Positions 26,227 through 34,040 of a DNA stretch of 64,000 nt are shown here, piece by piece. The position numbers and the translations under genes were made by a program. This stretch comes from Lewinella sp. LCG006. Lineage in GTDB: Bacteria; Bacteroidota; Bacteroidia; Chitinophagales; Saprospiraceae. The notes beneath the pieces were generated by a model. That model ran no database searches, had not been told where the DNA came from, and saw only the letters and a list, made by a program, of their open reading frames with translations. The stretch covers positions 1,169,501-1,233,500 of the forward strand of contig NZ_CP160680.1 of assembly GCF_040784935.1 (NCBI RefSeq), given 5' to 3'. Within the stretch, counting starts at the first letter, position 1. Each line of letters begins with the position of its first letter.

Positions 26227-28770
26227 ATGGAATATAATTTTATATATTATGGAAAGCGTAACGGCTTAGAGATTTTTTACGATGATATCCCCGAAGAATT
26301 ATCGATTTCTACCATTATTGCCGCATTGGGGGTGGATACTTATAAAATCAATATCCAGTCGCAGTCTCCGATGCTCCGGTTTCAACGGGTGGAAGTTGCC
26401 CCCGCCGTATGGCGTGATATCATTAGCTGGTACGAATTCTCGCTGGACAACAGGAACCGCCGGGGCTACCATGCACTGTCCTTGGTATTTGAACCGTCGC
26501 CTGGTAAAAGCAATTTGGAATATGTCCTGCGGATATTAAAACAAGGTGTAGTAGATGCTGAAGGGCTAAAAGATAAAACCTTAACCTACGAGGAGGCTTA
26601 TAAAAACCTGATCACGCCTCCCAAGATTAGCAAGAAGATCCCTCCCCGGAGTGCCACCACCTTCCTGGAAGCTAGAGAAAACACAGACCAAACGCTCTAC
26701 CTTGCTCCCCAACCCATCTTTGTCCTACTCCCTCAGCAGCAATGGGGTATTCCAGCCTTGGAAGCCCTGTTTCAACATGCGGCCCAGCAAGGTTTGCAAG
26801 ATCTCATTATTTCCAAAGTTGACGTAGTAGAAGGCCAAAGTTATCATACCTTCTCCTGCGAACAGTTTTTGGCAGCTGACCTTGAACGTACCCCCCTCTT
26901 TACCACTAACTATCCATCTACGGAACAGGCAGAGGAAGAAAGCCCAACTGAACAGGAAGAGGAGGTGAATTCTCCCTACGTTTATTTTACCGCCGATCTG
27001 AATGGCGTAAAGCTGGTACCTCCCCAAAATCAGTTGTTCCATTATTTAAGCACGCAACAATTAGCGGAAATTGCCAAGTACAAACCCGAACGAAGAACAC
27101 TCAATGGTCAAACCGATAAGACTTGCTACGGACTAGAATATATTCCCTTGACCTCTGGTCGTCTTTCGTTGCTAGCAGTAAGCAAATACGAGTTTGCTCA
27201 TTATCCTCATGATTACAGAGGGTTTTTCTATCTCCTTCCTGGAAAGCAGTACGCTCCTTCTACCGATATCCAGCGGGAGAATGTGGATCGGATCGGTAGT
27301 GATGGCAAGGTCTACCAGCTATCAAAAAGTGAAGATATTAGCGAGCGGAAGGTTACATATTTTGAAGGCAAAAAGTTTAAAAATCATATTTACAGTAATA
27401 AAAAAAATGGCCCCGAAATCGCCTTATCCAACGTCTATAGCGAACTCCTCCAAACAATACAACAACTCAAAGAGCCCATCTCTTTTATAACGTTTAACAA
27501 TGGGCAGTCTGAGCCAAACGACGATTTTACTACAAAAAACACCCTCCGATTTAAGGATAAAAAAATACCCCTGGCTTATACAGATCAGGATCAATACGCT
27601 TTAATTATTACCAAGGATAAAAAAGAGAATTATACTATTGCCACTCAAGTATTGAAGCTTAGATTGCTTGATACGGACGTCGATTTTTTTGACCAAAACA
27701 ATAATCTGGTAAAATCAAGGATAAAAGGCAACAACAATTATCTCTATTTCAAAATCGGCCAACAACCTATCCAAGCTCAACAATTAAAGATTCATGAAAA
27801 AGATGGAGCTTTAAAAAATAACCGGCAGATTTTTGGGACACTCACAAAAACCAACCAAAAAGTTTACACCCAGGCAAGCAGTAATACAGAATCGCAACAG
27901 GTTCATTTAGAGCCGGGAATGCAGGTTATGCTGTATTTACCAGCGGAGTATCCTATTCTCCTAAAAGAAAAGAGTGGTTTTAGCTTATCAGCCCTTTGGG
28001 CCTCCCTACGATCCCCCCATAGAGGGAGCCAAGCTGAACCAGACTCGAAGCCCCACTCAAAAAAGGCAGGTAGCCCATTACCCAAAAAAAATCAGCCACC
28101 AGCAGGATCGAAAAAATTCAAGCCTAATTACACGCGTATTATGCTGGCCCTGCTCCTGGGAGTATTACTGGCCGCCGCAGTCAAATACCTGACAAACAAA
28201 ACGTTCACCCCACCAGGTTCTACAACAACGGAGCAGACCTCTGATTTGCAGTCTCCACCAATAGATACGCCTACAACTACAAAACCGCCAATTGCAGAGG
28301 AGCCTGAACCACCTGCTCCTCCGATTGAACTTTCTGAGGAGGAAAAAGTGTTGTATGAGGAGGCCAGGGCCTACCGGATTACAGCTAGAGCAGAACTAAA
28401 CGCCAAGACCTATGATGGGGTAAGAAAAATTTTTGATCGGGTAAAAATTGAAAATTACATCAGTCAGCTAGGAGGAATTACCTCCCCGCCAAGAGAAGTC
28501 ACGAAATTGATAGAGGAGCTCTACGAAATCAATAATGACTATTTCCAAAATGGCTACAGCAAAAAAGAGTATGAACTTATCATTCACAAAGTCAAAATAA
28601 ACCCTAAAACAAATAAACCGGAAACCTCTACCGATATCGCCACTCAGCGAAAAGTGACGGTGGAGGAAATCATCAAATACAACCCTAATGACGTAGATAA
28701 AAATGGACGGATCAGTAAAAAATCCGACGGCTCCCTCCCTACGCTAGTTATTTATCGAAAGTTGGACTAA
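26227..28770 (+). CDS. GAP1-like membrane protein with C-terminal LysM-like module
   Basis: The protein is 847 aa. The N-terminal 230 residues (NFIYYGKRNGLEIFYDDIP..., RGYHALSLVFEPSPGKSN) are reminiscent of N-terminal domains of GTPase-associated proteins; this is a tentative reading. The middle is beta-rich. One transmembrane helix lies at about 638-657 (IMLALLLGVLLAAAVKYL), followed by a Thr/Pro-rich linker. The C-terminal module (about 702-847) begins LSEEEKVLYEEAR and ends in a LysM-like fold (DIATQRKVTVEEIIKYNP...LPTLVIY). From the helix onward it is nearly identical to the caspase at 46509-48854. It follows the GTPase gene by 57 bp. It should span the inner membrane, with the LysM-like part facing peptidoglycan. 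Confidence 0.7.
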   Translation: MEYNFIYYGKRNGLEIFYDDIPEELSISTIIAALGVDTYKINIQSQSPMLRFQRVEVAPAVWRDIISWYEFSLDNRNRRGYHALSLVFEPSPGKSNLEYVLRILKQGVVDAEGLKDKTLTYEEAYKNLITPPKISKKIPPRSATTFLEARENTDQTLYLAPQPIFVLLPQQQWGIPALEALFQHAAQQGLQDLIISKVDVVEGQSYHTFSCEQFLAADLERTPLFTTNYPSTEQAEEESPTEQEEEVNSPYVYFTADLNGVKLVPPQNQLFHYLSTQQLAEIAKYKPERRTLNGQTDKTCYGLEYIPLTSGRLSLLAVSKYEFAHYPHDYRGFFYLLPGKQYAPSTDIQRENVDRIGSDGKVYQLSKSEDISERKVTYFEGKKFKNHIYSNKKNGPEIALSNVYSELLQTIQQLKEPISFITFNNGQSEPNDDFTTKNTLRFKDKKIPLAYTDQDQYALIITKDKKENYTIATQVLKLRLLDTDVDFFDQNNNLVKSRIKGNNNYLYFKIGQQPIQAQQLKIHEKDGALKNNRQIFGTLTKTNQKVYTQASSNTESQQVHLEPGMQVMLYLPAEYPILLKEKSGFSLSALWASLRSPHRGSQAEPDSKPHSKKAGSPLPKKNQPPAGSKKFKPNYTRIMLALLLGVLLAAAVKYLTNKTFTPPGSTTTEQTSDLQSPPIDTPTTTKPPIAEEPEPPAPPIELSEEEKVLYEEARAYRITARAELNAKTYDGVRKIFDRVKIENYISQLGGITSPPREVTKLIEELYEINNDYFQNGYSKKEYELIIHKVKINPKTNKPETSTDIATQRKVTVEEIIKYNPNDVDKNGRISKKSDGSLPTLVIYRKLD

Positions 28771-28794
28771 TTCATTTAAAATCCTTTATTAACC

Positions 28795-29421
28795 ATGCCG
28801 AGAAAGCCCACAGAAAATAGTAAAACAAAAAGCAAAAGCAAAATCAGCAACTTCGTCTATGGGTTGCTAGCAGCCAGCGTTTTTTTTCTTTTCATCCTAC
28901 CACAGCTCTCCAAAAAAGCGTCTACATCACCTGGTGCTAACGAGGGGAGTTCGTCCCAAGCTGGTGTAGTAACAGAAAGAACCTCCTCTGAACCCTCCTC
29001 TTTAAACTCATCGGAGCAGAAAATTTTAGAAAAAGCACAGGAGTACTTTTTCCGTATCCAGGCCAAGCTGGATGAAAAGGACCAAAATGGGACGGAAAGA
29101 ATTTTCCATAAATTGGAACTAGAAGACCATATTAGTGATTTAAATGGTCTTCCTGCTGTGGCCCAGGTTCAACGAGTCAGGGATGATTTAGCACGTATCA
29201 AGCAGCTCCACCATGAAAATGGTTTTGACAAAAATGAGTACCGGTTGATTGAATACCGGGTTTACAGTAAATCAGAAACCGCCAAGGAGATTGCTGCAAA
29301 TCATCGTGTGAGTGCTCAGGAAATTATCAAATTCAACCCGCGAAGTTTTGACCGTGGGGGCCGCATAATGTTGGATAAAAATGGAGCCCTCCCTACGTTA
29401 ATTATTTACCAAAAAAGATAA
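28795..29421 (+). CDS. Membrane-anchored protein with LysM-like module
   Basis: The protein is 208 aa. A basic N-terminus and one transmembrane helix (about 20-40, VYGLLAASVFFLFIL) are followed by a Ser-rich linker. The shared C-terminal module (about 70-208) has LNSSEQKILEKAQ, then ERIFHKLELEDHISDL, and the LysM-like end EIAANHRVSAQEIIKFNP...LPTLIIY. It is a diverged paralogue of the C-terminus of the 847-aa protein just upstream (24-bp gap). It is probably a periplasmic binding partner of the same complex. Confidence 0.7.
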   Translation: MPRKPTENSKTKSKSKISNFVYGLLAASVFFLFILPQLSKKASTSPGANEGSSSQAGVVTERTSSEPSSLNSSEQKILEKAQEYFFRIQAKLDEKDQNGTERIFHKLELEDHISDLNGLPAVAQVQRVRDDLARIKQLHHENGFDKNEYRLIEYRVYSKSETAKEIAANHRVSAQEIIKFNPRSFDRGGRIMLDKNGALPTLIIYQKR

Positions 29422-29434
29422 ACTCCTCAAGATC

Positions 29435-29830
29435 ATGACCCAGGATAAATTTTTGTACGTAAGTTTAGGAATAGGCTTTTTCATCGTTGCTATTATTTTC
29501 TTCTACGAAGATTACAGCCAACTATTTGTTAGTGATCCAGCCAGTAACACCGAAATTCCCCGCCAGGTAGACGAATCTACGGGTACCGATACAGCACCAT
29601 TACAGCCGCCCACTGAAACCCCGACAACGCAACCCGTTGAGGACGACTCGGTCTATCGGGTCAAGGAGGGAGATACGGCTTATAGTATTGCCGCAGAATT
29701 CAATTTAGACATTAAGGATCTTGTAGCTATGAACCCTACAAAAATCATTAATACTGGCACAAAAACCGCTGAAGGAAAACCTATTTACATCATTCACGCT
29801 GGTGAAGTGTTAAAAATCAAGGAGGGCTAA
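29435..29830 (+). CDS. Membrane-anchored LysM protein
   Basis: The protein is 131 aa. An N-terminal transmembrane helix (FLYVSLGIGFFIVAIIFFY) and a Thr/Pro linker are followed by a bona fide LysM domain at about 73-131 (YRVKEGDTAYSIAAEFNLDIKDLVAMNP...AGEVLKIKEG). LysM domains bind N-acetylglucosamine polymers, so the protein should tether the complex to peptidoglycan. It is closely spaced (13 bp) after the preceding gene. It lacks the helical first half of the module found in its neighbours. Confidence 0.82.
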   Translation: MTQDKFLYVSLGIGFFIVAIIFFYEDYSQLFVSDPASNTEIPRQVDESTGTDTAPLQPPTETPTTQPVEDDSVYRVKEGDTAYSIAAEFNLDIKDLVAMNPTKIINTGTKTAEGKPIYIIHAGEVLKIKEG

Positions 29831-29842
29831 AACTGGTTGGGT

Positions 29843-30415
29843 ATGGATAAGTGTGAAAAAGCTGTTGCTATGTTTAGAACAACACATTGGGTAACCTGTT
29901 ATGTGGTTGGCTTTTGCTATCTTGTCGCCTGTGGGAATCCGCCGCCACCACCGCCAACGCCAACGCCATCAATCACCCTTACTCCTGAGCAGGAGACGAT
30001 TTACAATACTGCGCGTAATTACCGTATTCAAATCAGACGTAATTTAAATGAATATGAACCAGACGGGGCTCGTAAGTTTTTTGATCGTGATTATATGCAC
30101 AGTTATATTCAGCAACTTGCTCTACTACCACAGGTTAGCAAAGTGATCAAACTGCTAGAAGAATTTACAGAAATACAAAATGATTATTACGAAGTCGGCT
30201 ACAAAACGAAAGACTACGAAATTGTTATTCACAAAGTAAAAAGAGACGATTATGGAAATATTGAAACGCTCCAACAAATCAGTACTCAACGCCAGATAAG
30301 TCCTCGCGAACTGATGCGTTTCAACCCCAATGATATTACTCCCTCTGGAAACATCAATATTTACCCACAAGACTCTCTACCTACTTTGGTGTTCTATAAG
30401 CGAAAACATCAATAA
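29843..30415 (+). CDS. Lipoprotein with LysM-like module
   Basis: The protein is about 190 aa from ATG 29843; ATG 29870 gives an equally good or better signal peptide. The SPII signal ends YLVAC, followed by a Pro-rich linker. The shared module (about 50-190) has LTPEQETIYNTARNYRI, ARKFFDRDYMHSYIQQL, DYEIVIHKVK and a LysM-like end (QISTQRQISPRELMRFNP...LPTLVFY). This is the lipid-anchored member of the four-protein family. It is probably on the periplasmic face of one of the membranes. Confidence 0.72.
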   Translation: MDKCEKAVAMFRTTHWVTCYVVGFCYLVACGNPPPPPPTPTPSITLTPEQETIYNTARNYRIQIRRNLNEYEPDGARKFFDRDYMHSYIQQLALLPQVSKVIKLLEEFTEIQNDYYEVGYKTKDYEIVIHKVKRDDYGNIETLQQISTQRQISPRELMRFNPNDITPSGNINIYPQDSLPTLVFYKRKHQ

Positions 30416-30436
30416 CCGCTACCTAAATACCCGCAG

Positions 30437-31528
30437 ATGAAACCCTACCTATTCCTTGGCTTTTTGTTTATTGTGCTCTTAGCCTGTACTAATCGTAGTG
30501 AGCAGTTACAAGAAGATTTTAATGCTTTAAAATCAGATGTCCAAGATGGCATACTGACCGATTATTCCTTGATTACCGATCAGGCCGAAACATTGAAAAA
30601 TGATATCCGGGAGTACTTGAGCACTATTGAAAACAGCCAACGTAAGGAGAAAAAAACATTAGCGGCACTCCTCAATGAAGTGGATGATTTTCGCAAAAAA
30701 ATCGTGCTGGAAGAACAGGATTTCAACGCACTTCAGCGCCTCGCAAAAGACGACCTCTACCTCAAAGTTGAAAAAGCCAATACTTTTTTCAAAACCCATC
30801 CTAAAGCGGTAAAAACAGAAGAGGTTAATCAACTGCTGGAAGATGCTTTGGCTAAAATAAAAGAAGCGATCGAAAATCATGCGCTTCTTCCTCCCGGCTA
30901 CCTAACGGACCCCAAACTCGTTGCCGAAAAGAGCCAACAAGTCATCGATTTTTTGCACCAGCAGGGCCTCACGAGTAAACTTTCGAAACTGTGTGATTTT
31001 AGCGAAGCCCAGGAAAAGCTTGCTAGTGCCAGCAGTACCATAAGTGATTGGCAGTTCTCTGGAAACATCGCCAACGGCACAGCGGATGATATTCGCAAAC
31101 TGCTACGGGACTTAACCGAAGGGATTCGTGCGGTTCAGGAGGAGAGGAAAACCAAGCTTAAGGAGGTACTTAACAGTGGTGTGGAAGCGCTACTCCAAGG
31201 AAAAGATGCCTCTTTCTTACGCAAACTGGAGTTGGCTGCTGCTTACAAACGAACCCTCATTGAACACGGTAGTGCCACTGCAGGCCTTTTAAAACATACC
31301 TACTACGGAATACTACCGGAGGCTTTAGCCCCCGTAGAAATATCAGAGAGCAATGAGCAAAACGGAGAAACACAATTAACGGTAAGCTTCCAGATCGTTA
31401 CCAAACGCAAACTCACCAATTCCAGTACAGAAAATGTAATGATCGACGTAATGGTCAAGACCGTCACCGATGCCAATTGTGAAGCAAGCACCATCACGTA
31501 TTTTATTGAAGGAGAAGATCAAATGTAA
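30437..31528 (+). CDS. Helical coiled-coil lipoprotein
   Basis: The protein is 363 aa. The SPII signal peptide has lipobox LLAC (FIVLLACTNRSEQ). Residues 25-270 are long charged helices with heptads (LKNDIREYLSTIENSQRKEKK, AVQEERKTKLKEVLN), probably a coiled-coil rod. The last 90 residues look beta-rich (GETQLTVSFQIVTKRKL). No catalytic motif is visible. It is likely a structural spacer anchored by lipid in the envelope. It is the last of the envelope-component genes before the protease/AAA+ unit, 70 bp upstream of it. Confidence 0.68.
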   Translation: MKPYLFLGFLFIVLLACTNRSEQLQEDFNALKSDVQDGILTDYSLITDQAETLKNDIREYLSTIENSQRKEKKTLAALLNEVDDFRKKIVLEEQDFNALQRLAKDDLYLKVEKANTFFKTHPKAVKTEEVNQLLEDALAKIKEAIENHALLPPGYLTDPKLVAEKSQQVIDFLHQQGLTSKLSKLCDFSEAQEKLASASSTISDWQFSGNIANGTADDIRKLLRDLTEGIRAVQEERKTKLKEVLNSGVEALLQGKDASFLRKLELAAAYKRTLIEHGSATAGLLKHTYYGILPEALAPVEISESNEQNGETQLTVSFQIVTKRKLTNSSTENVMIDVMVKTVTDANCEASTITYFIEGEDQM

Positions 31529-31598
31529 ATTAAATCAACTCAGGCATTGTTCATTTGCTTAAAATCAGTATCTTCCTTTCCGCTTCACTAATACCTTT

Positions 31599-33089
31599 AT
31601 GGCCCAGTTATATTTAAGTTACGCTAACGACCGTGCCAAAACAACCAACGGCAGCAGCAATCATCCGTATTTGGAATGGTTAAAGGACGAAGCAAGGAAA
31701 ACCCGTAGGGCTTTTCACAAGCATAAAACTGTCCGTTGCGAAATCAAAGAAAATGCTGACCTGGATGAAGACATTATCGATTGGCTTAAGGACAGTGGTA
31801 ATAGTGCAGCGTTAAATGTTTTCGGTTTTAGTGGGCATGCGGGCGGAGGCGATTTTATTTTCGAAGATACCGCTGCACGTTGCGAAGGTCTTGCTGAATT
31901 GCTACATGAAAATTTGTGTCCTGGATTAAAATTAGTGTTCCTCAATGGATGCCTGACCTATCAGGCTCTCGCCGCTTTTGAAAAAAGCGGAATTCCTATT
32001 ATCATCACAACTACCAGAAGTGTAGATGATGCGCAAGCTGCTGTCTTTGGGGCTGCTTTCTTTGAACGACTGGCACAGGATGCAACCGTAGGAGAGGCCT
32101 TTCGTCACGCCATTGCGGTCATTAAAACTAAAGATAAGGACATCAATCCGACGCAACGGCATTATCGGTCGATGGGCCGCAAAGAGAAGTCCACAGGTAA
32201 GCTCCCTCCCTGGCAAATATCTTATAAGGAGGAGTATTTCATGAACTGGCAACTGTCCATGAAGGGAGCTGATCCTCCTCGACCAGATGCACCAAGTAAG
32301 TTATTTGACCTCAAAGAACCTCCCATCGATTATGCGGTTACGACGATTAACCGGCGCGAGGAATGGGGCAGATTATTAAATTTCTGGGACGAATACCACG
32401 AGAAGTACAATTTCCTTCAATGCTTCTTCGATGCCAAAATAGCTGATCGGCCCCAACTCTTTATTGAGCGTTTTAGGCGACATCTGAAAACGAGTTATCA
32501 GTGTCGGGTGATTGATCGCCAACTGGAACAAAGCAACAACAGCAAAATAACTGCTTTTGGGGATTTGGAAGAATTTCTTACGCAACCCAAAGAAGTCTTG
32601 CTCGAATCCCAGCGTAGAGCGAATCCTGGCGATATCATTTTCTTGTCTTTCTCTATTGACTTAGCCAGCGCTACTAAAAACACGGTATTGAAGTTGGAAA
32701 AATTGATCAGTGGAGATTTACTCCGGACTTTGCTCCATCCTGAACAGAAGATGGTTATCTTTTATCACCTATCTGGATCAACGTTAAAAAAATATTCATT
32801 AAAAAATCTATTCACTAAAAAAAGGCCTGGCGACAAAGTGATTAAACAACTGCGCAGGGCCACTGAACAATCGGCAGACACTCCTTGCCTCTGGGAAAAT
32901 CAGCTAACGCCTGTGGATATGGATGACATCCACTCTTGGGCCAGAAAATATACCAGCAAAATCTACCAAATAGAAAAAGAAGTTAAAGCCAGTTTGGGGG
33001 ATAAGCTTTCCTATCCGATGAGTGAAATTGAATATTTTTTCCGCGAATTGTTAGACCGTGAATACCCATATAAGGCTAAAAATTATTAA
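31599..33089 (+). CDS. CHAT/caspase-like cysteine protease with C-terminal iSTAND-like domain
   Basis: The protein is 496 aa. The N-terminal domain (1-200) carries the CHAT dyad: His80 in VFGFSGHAGGGDF and Cys118 in LVFLNGCLTYQ, with a following ITTTRSVDD segment as in CHAT proteases. Residues about 245-496 (INRREEWGRLLNFWDEY, DIIFLSFSIDLAS) look like an inactive STAND-type P-loop domain without Walker motifs, which I infer from pattern only. It is cytosolic. It ends 3 bp before the MoxR ATPase start, so protease and chaperone-like ATPase are made together. It is a candidate effector or processing enzyme of the system. Confidence 0.75.
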   Translation: MAQLYLSYANDRAKTTNGSSNHPYLEWLKDEARKTRRAFHKHKTVRCEIKENADLDEDIIDWLKDSGNSAALNVFGFSGHAGGGDFIFEDTAARCEGLAELLHENLCPGLKLVFLNGCLTYQALAAFEKSGIPIIITTTRSVDDAQAAVFGAAFFERLAQDATVGEAFRHAIAVIKTKDKDINPTQRHYRSMGRKEKSTGKLPPWQISYKEEYFMNWQLSMKGADPPRPDAPSKLFDLKEPPIDYAVTTINRREEWGRLLNFWDEYHEKYNFLQCFFDAKIADRPQLFIERFRRHLKTSYQCRVIDRQLEQSNNSKITAFGDLEEFLTQPKEVLLESQRRANPGDIIFLSFSIDLASATKNTVLKLEKLISGDLLRTLLHPEQKMVIFYHLSGSTLKKYSLKNLFTKKRPGDKVIKQLRRATEQSADTPCLWENQLTPVDMDDIHSWARKYTSKIYQIEKEVKASLGDKLSYPMSEIEYFFRELLDREYPYKAKNY

Positions 33090-33092
33090 CCC

Positions 33093-34040
33093 ATGAAGCA
33101 CTACCACAACAAAAAACTCCCCGTCATATACAATGATCAAGACCAGGAATACTTACCCGGAAAAGGACTGGTGGCCGCGCTTGACGTAGCCCTGGAACTC
33201 AATATGCCTCTCTTGCTAACGGGAGAACCAGGTACCGGAAAAACCCGCTTCGCCAACCACGTAGCCAGGTACTTTAAACTGGGAGAAGCCATTCGCTTTG
33301 ACGCAAAGACGACCTCTACCGCCACTGACCTTTTTTACGTTTACGATGCGCTCCGCCACTATCATATCGTTCAAAACCAGAGCAAGGGTGAAGAAGAAAT
33401 TGATTTGATAGCGCAAAAAATCATTCGCTTTGAAGCCTTGGGTGAGGCCGCACAAAGAGCTACTAAACATAATAAGAGGTCCGTTGTACTCATTGATGAA
33501 ATTGACAAAGCTCCACGCGATTTCCCGAATGATTTGCTCAATGTGATGGAAGGAGATTATTTGCAATTCTCGGTGCCTGAATTACAGGAAACCTTTAAAA
33601 TAAGCCCGGAACTCAAGCCTATTGTTATTATTACCAGCAATTCTGAGAAGAGCTTACCTGAGCCTTTTTTGCGGCGTTGTATTTTTTACCATATTCCTTT
33701 TCCAGACCCCGAAAGTTTGTTAGAAATTGTAAAATCAAAGCTTTATGAACGTCGGAAGGATACTTTTTTCCAGGATGAACTAGTTATTCTAATCAAAGAG
33801 TTCAATAAAATCCGTGGCTTACTGAAACAACGAAACGCTAAGGTACCCGCCACTGCTGAACTCATTAGCTGGTTAATTATCTTAAAAAAAGCAGGTCTAA
33901 GCAATGCAGATTTTTCCGACCTTAACCAGGAACAGCAACAAATTCTCGCCAGTTCCTTGTCAATTGTCGCTAAAAGTACAGAGGCCTACCAGTATCTCCT
34001 GGAACACTACAAAATCACCAATCCTACTTCCGTAAAATGA
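33093..34040 (+). CDS. MoxR-family AAA+ ATPase
   Basis: The protein is 315 aa. Walker A is GEPGTGKT (44-51), Walker B VVLIDEID (131-138), sensor 1 IVIITSN, and the arginine pair LRRC. The lid domain is at about 220-310. MoxR ATPases act with vWA-domain partners as assembly or remodelling chaperones. Here the partner is the overlapping next gene (ATGA overlap), whose product has a degenerate vWA region. Together with the upstream CHAT protease it forms a coupled three-gene unit resembling described MoxR-vWA ternary conflict systems. Confidence 0.9.
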   Translation: MKHYHNKKLPVIYNDQDQEYLPGKGLVAALDVALELNMPLLLTGEPGTGKTRFANHVARYFKLGEAIRFDAKTTSTATDLFYVYDALRHYHIVQNQSKGEEEIDLIAQKIIRFEALGEAAQRATKHNKRSVVLIDEIDKAPRDFPNDLLNVMEGDYLQFSVPELQETFKISPELKPIVIITSNSEKSLPEPFLRRCIFYHIPFPDPESLLEIVKSKLYERRKDTFFQDELVILIKEFNKIRGLLKQRNAKVPATAELISWLIILKKAGLSNADFSDLNQEQQQILASSLSIVAKSTEAYQYLLEHYKITNPTSVK